DNA of 54,057 nucleotides from assembly GCA_018436785.1 (NCBI GenBank), contig JAHDKR010000096.1, forward strand, positions 1 to 54,057, read 5' to 3'. The notes beneath the pieces were generated by a model. The model ran no database searches and had not been told where the DNA came from. It was given only the letters and a program-made list of their open reading frames with translations. The position numbers and the translations under genes were made by a program. Positions 26,610 to 35,277 of the stretch are shown in pieces. The DNA comes from Synergistaceae bacterium (lineage in GTDB: Bacteria > Synergistota > Synergistia > Synergistales > Aminobacteriaceae). Within the stretch, counting starts at the first letter, position 1, and each line of letters opens with the position of its first letter.

Positions 26610-26984
26610 TCAGTCCAACTCGGCAATGGCGTCGATCTCCACCAGCATACCGAAGAGCTGGCTCTGCACGGTGATCCGCACAGGGTACGGCTCGGTGAAG
26701 AACTCCTTGTACACCTCGTTGTACCCCTGGAAATCGCGGTCGAGGTTCGTCAGGTGCGCCGTCACCTTGACCACCTGGTCCATCGTCGCGCCGCCCGCCT
26801 CCAGGATTGCTTTGATGTTCTTAAGCACTTGCCGCGTCTGTTCCTTAATTCCTTCTGGATTCTTCCCCGTCTCGGGATTTCTAGGGCCCTGTCCCGAAAC
26901 GTAGACGCGGTTGCCGCAGACCAGCCCCTGGGAGTACGGCCCGATGGGATCCGGCGCTTTGTCAGTACGGATAACCTTTTTCAC
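26610..26984 (-). CDS. ridA: RidA family enamine/imine deaminase
   Basis: 124 residues from the GTG at 26984, which has AGAGG nine bases upstream and gives the family start KKVIRTDKAP. The ATG at 26993 sits directly on the ribosome binding site. Signatures are GPYSQ near 16-20, SGQGPRNPETG and the C-terminal VEIDAIAEL. RidA hydrolyses reactive enamine intermediates made by PLP enzymes such as threonine dehydratase; the catalytic Arg of IRxxVQ (PVRITVQ here) is visible near 104. It is divergent from the KDPG aldolase gene. Confidence 0.9.
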   Translation of the reverse strand: MKKVIRTDKAPDPIGPYSQGLVCGNRVYVSGQGPRNPETGKNPEGIKEQTRQVLKNIKAILEAGGATMDQVVKVTAHLTNLDRDFQGYNEVYKEFFTEPYPVRITVQSQLFGMLVEIDAIAELD

Positions 26985-27042
26985 TGCAATCATCCTCTCG
27001 TAAGTTTTTCTCCCCCCCTTCCGCGAAAAAAACGCCGGACAT

Positions 27043-27065
27043 GCAAGGAAAGAGACTTTCTTTGC
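27043..27065. promoter_or_regulatory. Inverted repeat between divergent ridA and eda
   Basis: GCAAGGAAAG (27043-27052) and CTTTCTTTGC (27056-27065) pair with one G-T step around AGA. It sits in the shared promoter region and could be an operator. Confidence 0.35.
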
Positions 27066-27128
27066 TATCATTGTATCCGAAAAAGCTCTCGAACGGGAAG
27101 CCATACTCTTGTCAGGAGGATGCAAAGA

Positions 27129-27785
27129 ATGAATATCCGAAAGTTTGAAGTGCTGCGGCGGATCTCCGACCTCGGCGTGGTAGGGATCATCAGGACTCCG
27201 GACATCGAGAAGGGCGTGGCGGCGGCGGAGGCGGTTTTCGAAGGAGGCATCGACGTGCTCGAGGTCTCCACGACCTTCCCGGGCGCCCTCGATACCATGA
27301 AGGAGATCATCGAACGCGGCCGCTGCAAAGGGTTGATACTCGGCGCGGGAACAGTCGCCGACGCAACGACGGCGCGCCTCTGCATCGACGCGGGGGCGGA
27401 GTTCATCGTCTCTCACTGCTTCAGCGAGGAGGTTGCGCGGATGTGCAACAGGTCCGGCATCGCCTACATGCCCGGCGTGGGGACGGTCACCGAGCTCGTC
27501 CGCGCGATGGAACACGGTGTCGACGTCGTGAAGGCATTTCCGGGAGAAGTGCTGGGGCCTAAGTTCATCAAAGCGGTCCACGGTCCCCTGCCCGGCGCGC
27601 AGATCATGCCGATCGGCGGCGTGGCGCCGGGCAACCTTGACGACTGGTTCCAGGCGGGCGCCTTCGCCGTAGGGCTCGGAAGCGCGCTCCTGAAACCGGC
27701 GGGAACGGAAGGAGACTTCCAAGCCATCAGCGAGACAGCCGAACGGATCGTCACCCAGATTGCCCAGATCCGCGCTCATCTATAA
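27129..27785 (+). CDS. eda: KDPG/KHG aldolase
   Basis: 218 residues, the usual length of class I 2-dehydro-3-deoxy-phosphogluconate aldolase. Glu45 in LEVSTT and the Schiff-base Lys135 in DVVKAFPGEV match the catalytic Glu45 and Lys133 of the E. coli enzyme. IIRT (20-23), GAGTV and PGVGTVTE are also present. It cleaves KDPG to pyruvate and glyceraldehyde-3-phosphate, or related substrates such as hydroxyoxoglutarate. The ATG at 27129 has AGGAGG nine bases before it. A DMT-family transporter follows after 30 bp. KDPG-forming Edd could be the IlvD/Edd protein at 35917, but that gene is distant. Confidence 0.9.
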   Translation: MNIRKFEVLRRISDLGVVGIIRTPDIEKGVAAAEAVFEGGIDVLEVSTTFPGALDTMKEIIERGRCKGLILGAGTVADATTARLCIDAGAEFIVSHCFSEEVARMCNRSGIAYMPGVGTVTELVRAMEHGVDVVKAFPGEVLGPKFIKAVHGPLPGAQIMPIGGVAPGNLDDWFQAGAFAVGLGSALLKPAGTEGDFQAISETAERIVTQIAQIRAHL

Positions 27786-27815
27786 GGCGAAGTCCGCCGC
27801 AGGAGGGAAGAGAGG

Positions 27816-28745
27816 ATGTCATCACACTGGATAGGCGTTTTCGCGGCGCTGGTCACCGGCGTCGCATGGGGGGTCGTCAGCCCGCTCGGCCGCATGCTCG
27901 CCCTTCGGGGCGCCGACATGACGACCGTGGTCGTCGTACGGACGCTTCTGGCGGCATGCATTCTCTTTCTCTGGCTCCTGCTGAAAAATCCCCGGTCTCT
28001 CCGCATTTCTTTCAAGGACGGATTGGTGCTTCTTGCGTACGCCGTCCTCGCCATTCCACTCACGGCGACCGGATTTTTGTATTCTCTGAAGTACCTTACG
28101 GTTCCGGCGGCGCTCATCATCCACTACACATTCCCCCTCGCCACGCTGCTCGGAGGGCTCTGGATCACCGGGGAACGGCCGACCGCCCCGCAGTACATCG
28201 CCGCGCTCCTTGTCATCGCGGGCGTCTGGCTCGGCGTCTTCTCATCCGGTACGGCCGACGGGAGCTTTTCGCTTCTCGGGGTCTTCTGGGGGTTGCTCGC
28301 GGTCGTCGGGCTTTCGGGCCAGTTTCTGATGGGGCGGGTGTTGCTCTCGGGCAAACGCCTCTCCGGTGTGCTCCTGATCTTCTACTCCCACCTGTTCGGC
28401 GGTCTGATCATGGCCGCGCTCAAGACTGTTTTCTCGGGGTGGGGCGACCTGGCAGCGATGCAGCCCTCGGACTGGGGAGCGATCGCGATCATGGCGCTCG
28501 TCGGCAGCGTGCTCGGGCTCATCGCGTACTGCTATTCCCTGCGCTACGTCACTGCAGCGACGGCGAGCCACGTCTGCACCGTGGAAATTCCCTCGGGGAT
28601 CGGCCTTGCCGCTCTCATGAGCGGTGAAATCCCAACGCTCCAGGAGATCAACGGCAGTCTGCTGATCATCCTTGCGATCTTCCTCGCCGCCCTTCCCGAG
28701 GACTTCCTGCGCAGACTGCGGAAGGAACGTGTCGTCCTGAAGTAG
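27816..28745 (+). CDS. EamA/DMT-superfamily transporter
   Basis: 309-residue membrane protein with ten hydrophobic helices in two EamA repeats. The first runs to the HYTFPLATLLGGLW segment (about 105-120) and the second contains SLRYVTAATASHVCTVEIPSGIG (about 240-262), the typical end of repeat two. Members export amino acids or other metabolites. It is probably co-transcribed with eda. The substrate cannot be told from sequence. Confidence 0.88.
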   Translation: MSSHWIGVFAALVTGVAWGVVSPLGRMLALRGADMTTVVVVRTLLAACILFLWLLLKNPRSLRISFKDGLVLLAYAVLAIPLTATGFLYSLKYLTVPAALIIHYTFPLATLLGGLWITGERPTAPQYIAALLVIAGVWLGVFSSGTADGSFSLLGVFWGLLAVVGLSGQFLMGRVLLSGKRLSGVLLIFYSHLFGGLIMAALKTVFSGWGDLAAMQPSDWGAIAIMALVGSVLGLIAYCYSLRYVTAATASHVCTVEIPSGIGLAALMSGEIPTLQEINGSLLIILAIFLAALPEDFLRRLRKERVVLK

Positions 28746-28775
28746 GCGGGAATCCGTTCTTTCTAAAAAGTAACC

Positions 28776-28825
28776 CAAAATAAAAGGAAGGAACCGGCTT
28801 CGGGCGGTTCCTTCCTTTTATTTTG
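28776..28825. terminator. Bidirectional terminator with a 21-bp stem and UUCG loop
   Basis: A 21-base arm at 28776-28796 pairs perfectly with 28805-28825. At the tip, C98-TTCG-G103 positions (28798-28803) form a stable C(UUCG)G tetraloop. A-rich and T-rich flanks give run-outs on both strands, serving the convergent transporter and PIN-like genes. Confidence 0.9.
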
Positions 28826-28841
28826 CGCTTTGAAAAAACTC

Positions 28842-29420
28842 TCAGTCCAGATAGGCGATGCGCTTGTTCTTCTCCTCGATGAACCGCTCGCGGAACAAGT
28901 GCTCGATAAGGAGGTCGGTATCCTCCTTCGAAACCTGCCCCTGAAAGAGCGTTTCGATGCTCGACGCCAGCGTCTTGCGTATCTTCGGACGGCGCGTCTT
29001 GTCCTGTTTCTTCAGTATTTCCAGCACTTTGGCGTACTTCTGCGCGAGCTCCGGGGCGAGGACGGGCTTCTCCTTGATCTCCTCGAGCGTGATGATGCGC
29101 TTGACCCTCTGGCCGAACTTGACGACGTGCTTGATCAGCGGGTCGTACCCCGCGTCCTTCGAGAGAATGTAGTGGGTCACAGTATTGTTCGTGTGGTACT
29201 TCGCCAGGTAGTACGCGATATGAAAGTCCAGCGCGTTCCGCCCCACGCCGCTGATGGAAATCCACTCCACCCGTTCGCCGAGCGGTTGCATCCGGACTAT
29301 GGTATCGGTGGGAATCTTCTTCTGATTCTCCCCGATGAAAATGAGGAACTTCGTCCCCTCCACATCTTCGATATGGACTCCCGGAAGATTCTCGTAATCA
29401 ATGTAGACAACCTTTCTCAT
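28842..29420 (-). CDS. PIN-like (NYN-type) domain protein
   Basis: 192 residues. The N-terminal half has the signature of PIN-like nuclease folds: YIDYEN (about 6-11), then FIGENQKKIP, then GRNALDFHIAYYLAK with an acidic residue, then SKDAGYDPLI (about 97-106). These acids are placed as in metal-dependent RNases. The C-terminal half is basic and helical, rich in Lys and Glu. RNase activity is inferred, not shown. The start at 29420 forms an ATGA overlap with the preceding hydrolase gene, so the two are translated together; no antitoxin-like partner is present. Confidence 0.75.
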   Translation of the reverse strand: MRKVVYIDYENLPGVHIEDVEGTKFLIFIGENQKKIPTDTIVRMQPLGERVEWISISGVGRNALDFHIAYYLAKYHTNNTVTHYILSKDAGYDPLIKHVVKFGQRVKRIITLEEIKEKPVLAPELAQKYAKVLEILKKQDKTRRPKIRKTLASSIETLFQGQVSKEDTDLLIEHLFRERFIEEKNKRIAYLD

Positions 29421-30244
29421 CGGCGCCCCCTTTGGTCGGTTAAGAATTCGATGATTGCGCGTACAAACTCGTTTCCCCGCTCCATGTGGATGGAGTGGGC
29501 CGCCCCCTCGATTATTTCGAGCGTCGCATCCGGCAGGCGGGCTGCAAACTCCCGGCATTCCCCCGGCGTGAACAGAAGATCCTCCGCGCCGGCAAGCACC
29601 AGGGTCGGCGCGGTAATCTTCGGCATGTCGGCGGCGACGTCAAAAGCGCGGACCGCCTCGACCTGGTTCCGGAAGGAGACCGTCTCCTGAGGCCACGGAT
29701 AGTTCAACGCATAGTTTACCGCGGCGTCGAGCATACCGGGCTGCTCGAAAAACGCGGGGGTGAACAACCAGTAGAAGAAGTTGCGGAACCAGAGGACGGG
29801 ATCGGCGCCGCGTTCAAGCGTTTCCAAAGCATCGGAGAAAAGGGCCGCATTTCGTGCCGAGAACTTTGAACCCGTTCCGGCGAGCACAAGCCTGTCCACA
29901 AGTTCGGGAAAGCGAATCGCCAGTGTCTGCGCGACGAATCCCCCCATCGAGTGCCCGAGAACGTGCACTTTTTCGTATCCGAGGGAGCGGACCAGCGCGG
30001 CGCAGTCATCCGCCATCCTCTCGATCGAGACCGGGGCGTCCGCGGGCTTGGAGCGCCCCATTCCCCGGTTGTCGGGGCAGATGACGGTAAAATGCTCCGC
30101 AAGCGGAGGCGCCGAAGAGCCCCAGCTCTGCGAGTCCGACGCCATCCCGGCGATCAGCAGCAGAGGCGGCCCGTCGCCGTGCACCTCGTAGTACAGCTCG
30201 ACATCGCTCAACGTGAGCATTGCGGCCAGCGCCAACATCGCCAT
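29417..30244 (-). CDS. Alpha/beta-fold hydrolase
   Basis: 275 residues from the ATG at 30244 (AAAGGGG upstream). The catalytic Ser99 lies in GHSMGG, the acid is probably in the LAGAEDLLF segment near 217-225, and the His in GAAHSIHME near 248-256. An oxyanion-loop IAGMASDSQSW and PDNRGMGRS are typical of haloperoxidase/esterase-like members. The substrate is unknown. It is the first gene of a two-gene operon with the PIN-like gene. Confidence 0.85.
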   Translation of the reverse strand: MAMLALAAMLTLSDVELYYEVHGDGPPLLLIAGMASDSQSWGSSAPPLAEHFTVICPDNRGMGRSKPADAPVSIERMADDCAALVRSLGYEKVHVLGHSMGGFVAQTLAIRFPELVDRLVLAGTGSKFSARNAALFSDALETLERGADPVLWFRNFFYWLFTPAFFEQPGMLDAAVNYALNYPWPQETVSFRNQVEAVRAFDVAADMPKITAPTLVLAGAEDLLFTPGECREFAARLPDATLEIIEGAAHSIHMERGNEFVRAIIEFLTDQRGRR

Positions 30245-30339
30245 CACAAAACCCCTTTCAGATAAATGAAGAGCGGGAAAAAGACTTCCATAACCCGCCG
30301 TTCTCCGGTCATTCCATAAGGGCACGGGCGGACGGCATT

Positions 30340-30348
30340 ACTATACCA
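30340..30348 (-). promoter_or_regulatory. Extended -10 promoter element for the hydrolase operon
   Basis: TGGTATAGT read on the minus strand matches the TGnTATAnT extended -10 form. I see no convincing -35. It lies about 96 bases upstream of the hydrolase ATG. Confidence 0.45.
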
Positions 30349-30406
30349 CGCGACGGCTCTTTTCAGAAAGAGACCAAACGCCTCCCGAAAGAAAGCGCTC
30401 CACGCT

Positions 30407-33400
30407 TCACTCTTTCGCAACCGGGTTTTCCGGGGAAACGTCTCCCACTTCGTTCGGACGGGTTCTTTCTTCGATGAAGCGCTTCAACCTCCCGAACTCA
30501 AACTCGAGCGCTCCGATAAGAGAAGCGGCTTTGTCCATCGCTCCGTTGCGTACGGCATTCTCTACCGCGAACGCCGCGCTTCGGACCCTCTCCGCTCCGA
30601 TGCCCGCCGCAGCTCCCTTGATTGCGTGCGCGGACATCTCCGCGGAAGCGGCGTCTCCCGTTGCAAGGGCCTCTGAAAGCGCAGAAAGCTGCGCCGGCGC
30701 GTCCTCCAGAAAGCCTGTGATGATCTCTTCGAGCATCTCTTCATCCCCGAGAAGACGTTCCAACAGGATGTTCCTGTCCCAGACCGACTCCAGATGTTGC
30801 GCTTCCATTTCCCTGGCTCCTTCCGTCGCAACGTCCTCAAACGGCCCTTCTTCCTTCTCCCGGCGGGGGAGCCAGCGTTCCAGCACAGCGAGCAGCGCAT
30901 CGCGAATAATCGGCTTGGCGAGGTAGTCGTTCATGCCCGCTTCAAGGCATTTCTCCCTGTCTCCGGGCATGGCGTACGCAGTCAGTGCAATAACGGGAAT
31001 ATTCCGGACGTCGCCCTCCATGCGGCGGATTCTGCGGGTTGCCTCGTATCCATCCATCATGGGCATCCGGCAATCCATCAACACAAGGTCGTAAGAGCAT
31101 GAGGCAAGGGCTTCGAGCGCAGCTTCGCCGTTTTCGGCGGCATCCGCCGTCACGCCGATCTTCTTCAGCATGCCCAGGGCAACCCTCTGGTTAGTGATAT
31201 TATCCTCGGCCAGCAAGATTCGTCGTCCCCGCCGTTCAAAACCGGACAGGGGCTCTTCTGTCGCGCCCCGTGCGCCGGCCGCAGAAAACTCAGCCTCGCT
31301 CAACTTCTCCAGGACGACCGTACACCAGAACTCGGATCCTTTCCCCTCTTCGCTCCGTACCCCTATTTCGCCTCCCATCAAGGCGACAAGCTGTTTCGAA
31401 ATTACAAGACCAAGCCCTGTGCCGCCGTACTTTGCGGAGATCGACGCGTCTCCCTGGCTGAACTTTTCAAAGAGCAGCTCCATTGTTTCGGGGCTGATTC
31501 CTATTCCCGTATCCCGAACGGTGAAACGCAGAGACGCACAACGCGCATCCTGCCCGACCAGCGAGACGGTTGTCGTCACTTCGCCGCGCTCCGTAAACTT
31601 GACGGCGTTGCTCGTAAGGTTGTTGAGTATCTGACGCAAACGGCCGGGATCCCCCCGGAACAGCGCCGGGACGTCCGGTTCGATGACGCAGCGCAGTTCC
31701 AGCCCCTTCTTCCGGGCAACGACGGCCATCACGGAGGTAAAATCCTTCAGGAGCGTCTCCAGGTTAAAATCAAGCGTTTCCAGCTCCAGCTTTCCGGCCT
31801 CAATCTTTGAGAAGTCGAGAATATCGTTGAGAAGAGAAAGCAGCGACTCGGCGCTCGACATCAAACTCCCGGCAAACCCCCGCTGCTCCTGCGTCAAACC
31901 GGTCTCCAGCAGCAGGCCGGTCATTCCAAGAATGCCGTTCATGGGCGTGCGTATCTCGTGGCTCATATTCGCCAGAAACGAGCTTTTCGCAACGTTTGCC
32001 GCCTGCGCGCGCTCGGCCATCTCGTTCGCCAGCTCCGTCTTCTGTTCGAGTTCTCTCAGCGCAGCGCGCAACGAATCCTCCGTTCGCTTTTGCTCGGTAA
32101 CGTCCTCCCCGGCGCAGATGACATACTCCACACTGCCGTCGGCACGGAGCCGCGGCGTTTTCCAAATGGAGAGAAGCCGCTCTTCTCCGGAAGCGTCGCG
32201 GATCTTCTCGTCGGTACGGACAGGGCGGGCGTAGGCAAAAACCTCCGCGTTCGATCTCCGGCAGACCTCGACGACCTCGCCCGGCAGAAATTCGTACATG
32301 TCCCTGAACGACATCTCCTCCGCCCGCATCCCGTTGAAGTCGGCGTGCGCACGATTCACCGCGCCGTATGTGTGGTCGTCGGTCAGAAGCCAGATCTGCG
32401 TCGGAATGTTGTCGAGAAGGATACTCTGGTTTTCGTAGGCTTCTGCAAGCTCTTTCTCCGCTTTCTTTCTCCGCGCGGCGCTTCTCGCCAGGAGAAAGAG
32501 CGCCGCAAGCTGCAAGAGTACCGCAACGGACAACACCGTGATAAACGAACGCTCCTTGCGATGAAGAGAGGCTTCTGCGATCGTCCTCTCCGTTTCGTCG
32601 ATCACCATGGAGAAGAGTACCTCTCTCCCGTCGAGCTCGATCGGGTAGGAGTAAACCCGTACATCGCGCACCGAACCGTCGGCAAGCCTGTGGCGAAAAT
32701 CGAAGTGATTCTTCCGCAGCCTGGTCGCTTTTTGCATCTCGTCCTGCACCTGCTGCGGAGAGAGTGCATTGATGCTGCCGATTGTCATCCCCTGTAGCTC
32801 CGGGTAACCGTAGAAGCTGTGCGCTGCCTGATTCCCTGCCAGAATGAGTCCGCTCTCCGGATCGATGATGAGCATGGGCGCCCCGTGTCTGGAGAAGAGC
32901 TCTTCGCTGAAGAAGCGGCGGACGACAAGCTCGTCCCATGTCGCGGCCAATCCGTCCCCGGTTGTTTGAAGAAGAAACGAATACGGCGGAAGAAGCGACT
33001 CGGGTACGCCGAACGTTTTGAGCGCGGAGGCGTTGAAGGCGTACCGGTTGGGACTGTCGAAAACGACCGGGATATCCTCCGCCCTTTTTCCGTCCAGAAT
33101 CTGCAGCGCAAGCGACGCGGCGATCTCCCCCTGAGACCGCCCGTGCACCACCTTTCCGCCGAAGAAACCGTACGAAAGCAGCGTATCCCAGCAGCTGAAG
33201 ACGGGGGCGTCCGTTGCCCCGACGACGAACGTTCTGTTCTCCTCGACCGAGAGCCTTTTCCCTGAAGGGGAGAGGAGGTAGGAGAGGTAGAGGACGATAT
33301 CTTCGGATGAAAGCTCCTTCAGCCGATTTGCGATCTCCTCCGGTTCGAAACCGTGCAAATACTGGAACGCCACTCTTCCCTTGAAGAAAGGTTCCGCGGC

Positions 33401-34009
33401 CTTTGCCATCTCCAGGTTGCGAATTTCGGCGGGGCGGAAACCGGCCACCACGGCGACCGTCTTCGCGGAAGGACGAAGCTTCAGGGCAATCTCTATCGTC
33501 TCCCTGACGGAGATCGCTTCGTTGACGCCCGTAATGTTTTTCCTTCCGCCGAGACGCCCCTGTGAAAAGTTATTGACCCCGCAGAAGACGACGGGAACGT
33601 CGCCGAAGAGCTCTCCGCCGTACTCCAGAAGAAAGCCAAGCGCTTCGTCGTCGCTGCAGAGGATGACGTCGAAAAGCGTTTTCCCGTGTGCGTACCGGCG
33701 GCGGAAGAGTTCGCGCGCCGCCTCCAGTTGGCTCGCCTCCGGAGAACGTATGGAGTCCAGATACTCCACGGAGAGCGATACGTCCTTCCGCCGGGGCGCC
33801 ATCTCGTCGAGGATGCCTTGCTGGACGGAATCGGTCCACTCGTACCCCTGATGGAACGAGTGCAGCACGAGGATATTTTTCTTTTGTTGCCCGGCGTCAG
33901 CCCGCGAAACGCATCCAAGAATGAAGAGCAGCGACACAACGCCCGCGATCAGCGGTGCTGAAGAACGAAACAGAGTTTTTTTCAAGGAACAAAGAGATGG
34001 CAAGAACAC
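30407..34009 (-). CDS. Hybrid sensor histidine kinase with periplasmic binding-like sensor, two PAS, receiver and HPt
   Basis: 1200 residues. An N-terminal signal/anchor (about 18-38) precedes a PF04392-like extracytoplasmic domain (about 43-330). Then come a PAS-like domain (about 370-475), a transmembrane helix (about 489-509), a second PAS (about 525-640), HisKA with His684 in NMSHEIRTP, an ATPase domain with DTGIGI and GGTGLGL, a receiver with Asp979 in LMDCRMPMMDG, and an HPt domain with His1128 in AHAIKG. This gives a complete His-Asp-His relay in one chain; the final response regulator is not adjacent. An ILGC motif near residues 30-33 might be a lipobox, but a membrane anchor is simpler. 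The first PAS lies before the membrane helix and so may be extracytoplasmic. The start is a GTG at 34009 whose Shine-Dalgarno spacing is poor, so the true start is uncertain. Confidence 0.9.
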   Translation of the reverse strand: MFLPSLCSLKKTLFRSSAPLIAGVVSLLFILGCVSRADAGQQKKNILVLHSFHQGYEWTDSVQQGILDEMAPRRKDVSLSVEYLDSIRSPEASQLEAARELFRRRYAHGKTLFDVILCSDDEALGFLLEYGGELFGDVPVVFCGVNNFSQGRLGGRKNITGVNEAISVRETIEIALKLRPSAKTVAVVAGFRPAEIRNLEMAKAAEPFFKGRVAFQYLHGFEPEEIANRLKELSSEDIVLYLSYLLSPSGKRLSVEENRTFVVGATDAPVFSCWDTLLSYGFFGGKVVHGRSQGEIAASLALQILDGKRAEDIPVVFDSPNRYAFNASALKTFGVPESLLPPYSFLLQTTGDGLAATWDELVVRRFFSEELFSRHGAPMLIIDPESGLILAGNQAAHSFYGYPELQGMTIGSINALSPQQVQDEMQKATRLRKNHFDFRHRLADGSVRDVRVYSYPIELDGREVLFSMVIDETERTIAEASLHRKERSFITVLSVAVLLQLAALFLLARSAARRKKAEKELAEAYENQSILLDNIPTQIWLLTDDHTYGAVNRAHADFNGMRAEEMSFRDMYEFLPGEVVEVCRRSNAEVFAYARPVRTDEKIRDASGEERLLSIWKTPRLRADGSVEYVICAGEDVTEQKRTEDSLRAALRELEQKTELANEMAERAQAANVAKSSFLANMSHEIRTPMNGILGMTGLLLETGLTQEQRGFAGSLMSSAESLLSLLNDILDFSKIEAGKLELETLDFNLETLLKDFTSVMAVVARKKGLELRCVIEPDVPALFRGDPGRLRQILNNLTSNAVKFTERGEVTTTVSLVGQDARCASLRFTVRDTGIGISPETMELLFEKFSQGDASISAKYGGTGLGLVISKQLVALMGGEIGVRSEEGKGSEFWCTVVLEKLSEAEFSAAGARGATEEPLSGFERRGRRILLAEDNITNQRVALGMLKKIGVTADAAENGEAALEALASCSYDLVLMDCRMPMMDGYEATRRIRRMEGDVRNIPVIALTAYAMPGDREKCLEAGMNDYLAKPIIRDALLAVLERWLPRREKEEGPFEDVATEGAREMEAQHLESVWDRNILLERLLGDEEMLEEIITGFLEDAPAQLSALSEALATGDAASAEMSAHAIKGAAAGIGAERVRSAAFAVENAVRNGAMDKAASLIGALEFEFGRLKRFIEERTRPNEVGDVSPENPVAKE

Positions 34010-34280
34010 CTCTTCACCAGCTTTCAGTTATAATAAAAGCGTCAATAAGCGCTATGGCGTGCGGCTTCCTAAAAAGCGAATTGTCATGTACTATTCATAC
34101 CAAGCATTTGTAAATCTCACTATATCGCACAAAATCTTTGATGTAAAGAAAACATCGGGAAAGAACACACGAAGACGCTGCCTGGAGCAAACGGTGAATC
34201 GGCGCAAACAAAACCAGAGTATCCTTCTGTACTTTTTAGAAATAAAATTGAAAACAGCCTCCTACGAAAGGATGAAAAGA
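34010..34280. other. AT-rich divergent promoter region between hybrid kinase and diguanylate cyclase
   Basis: This 271-bp gap is clearly richer in A and T than its surroundings. TATAAT occurs at 34029-34034 on the plus strand, but no well-spaced -35 could be assigned for either direction. I see no gene in it; the open frame that covers it has no family resemblance. Confidence 0.5.
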
Positions 34281-35174
34281 ATGCGGCGGGACTATCTTCG
34301 GATGCTGGATACGCTCAAGGAAGGAGTCTACTTCGTCGACCTCGACAGAAAGATCACCTTCTGGAACAAGGGCGCGGAGCGAATCACCGGGTTTCGCAGA
34401 GAGGAAGTCGTCGGGAGCTCGTGCATGGACAACATCCTCGTGCACGTCGACTGCAAGGGAACCCAGCTTTGCAAAGAGGGGTGTCCGCTCCTCTACACCA
34501 TGAAGGACGGCTCCTCCAGAGAGGCCGAGGTTTTTCTGCACCACAGGAGAGGACACAGGGTCGCCATCTCCGTGCGCACAACCCCGCTTGAGGACGACGA
34601 GGGAAACATCATCGGCGGCATCGAGCTCTTCAGCGAGCTCAACCCCGAGGAGAGCTTGCGTCAGCGGATGGAGGAGCTTGAACGGTGCGCGATGATCGAC
34701 CCGCTCACCGGCGTGCCGAACAGGAGTTACCTGAATCCGGAGCTGGAACGCCTCTTCCGCTTATGGGAGGCTAACCGCATCCCGTTCGGACTGCTCTTCT
34801 TCGACATCGACCACTTCAAGCGGTTCAACGACACCTACGGACACGACGTCGGCGACCAGGTGCTGCGAACGGTCGCGCAATCGCTCTCATCCTCCGTCAG
34901 AAACTACGACAGCGTCGGACGCTGGGGGGGCGAGGAGTTCGTCGGCTTCTTCCCGAACGCAAACCCGGAGGTGCTCCTCCCGATCGCTGAAAAGCTTCGC
35001 CAGGTCGTTCGCAACTCCTGGGTCGAAATAGAAGGAGAACAGCTCTCGGTGACCATCTCCATCGGCGGCGCCTGTCCGGTCGAGGGCGATTCCCCCGAGA
35101 AGCTTCTGAAACGCGCCGACTCTATGATGTACAAGAGCAAACAGGACGGGCGGGACAGGGTCACGATAGGATAA
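34281..35174 (+). CDS. PAS-GGDEF diguanylate cyclase
   Basis: 297 residues, soluble. The PAS domain (about 7-118) carries a Cys-rich insertion with Cys58, Cys64 and Cys68 (LCKEGCPL), seen in other PAS-GGDEF proteins and possibly a metal or redox site. The GGDEF domain (about 135-295) has the active signature GGEEF (216-220) and an intact RxxD inhibitory site, RNYD (207-210), five residues before it, so it should make cyclic di-GMP and be product-inhibited. I prefer the ATG at 34281, nine bases after AAAGG, to one three codons earlier that abuts it; the longer frame upstream has no homology. It is divergent from the hybrid kinase. Confidence 0.9.
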   Translation: MRRDYLRMLDTLKEGVYFVDLDRKITFWNKGAERITGFRREEVVGSSCMDNILVHVDCKGTQLCKEGCPLLYTMKDGSSREAEVFLHHRRGHRVAISVRTTPLEDDEGNIIGGIELFSELNPEESLRQRMEELERCAMIDPLTGVPNRSYLNPELERLFRLWEANRIPFGLLFFDIDHFKRFNDTYGHDVGDQVLRTVAQSLSSSVRNYDSVGRWGGEEFVGFFPNANPEVLLPIAEKLRQVVRNSWVEIEGEQLSVTISIGGACPVEGDSPEKLLKRADSMMYKSKQDGRDRVTIG

Positions 35175-35277
35175 CAGACCGCCCGCTCATCCGCTCCGGC
35201 GGGGGAGAAGAGCAGCAGAAGGCCTATCGCGCTTCCTCCCGCTTCTCGCAGTATCGAGAACCACAGGTTGGAAATTT

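Noticed and set aside
30407..34009. Lipobox-like ILGC near the N terminus of the hybrid kinase
   Set aside because: A lipoprotein N terminus on a transmembrane kinase is unusual. The segment fits a signal anchor equally well, so I did not call it a lipoprotein.
33921..34280. N-terminal extension of the diguanylate cyclase across the AT-rich intergenic region
   Set aside because: Lys/Asn-rich filler without homology, and it would begin inside the kinase gene. The PAS domain starts right after the ATG at 34281.
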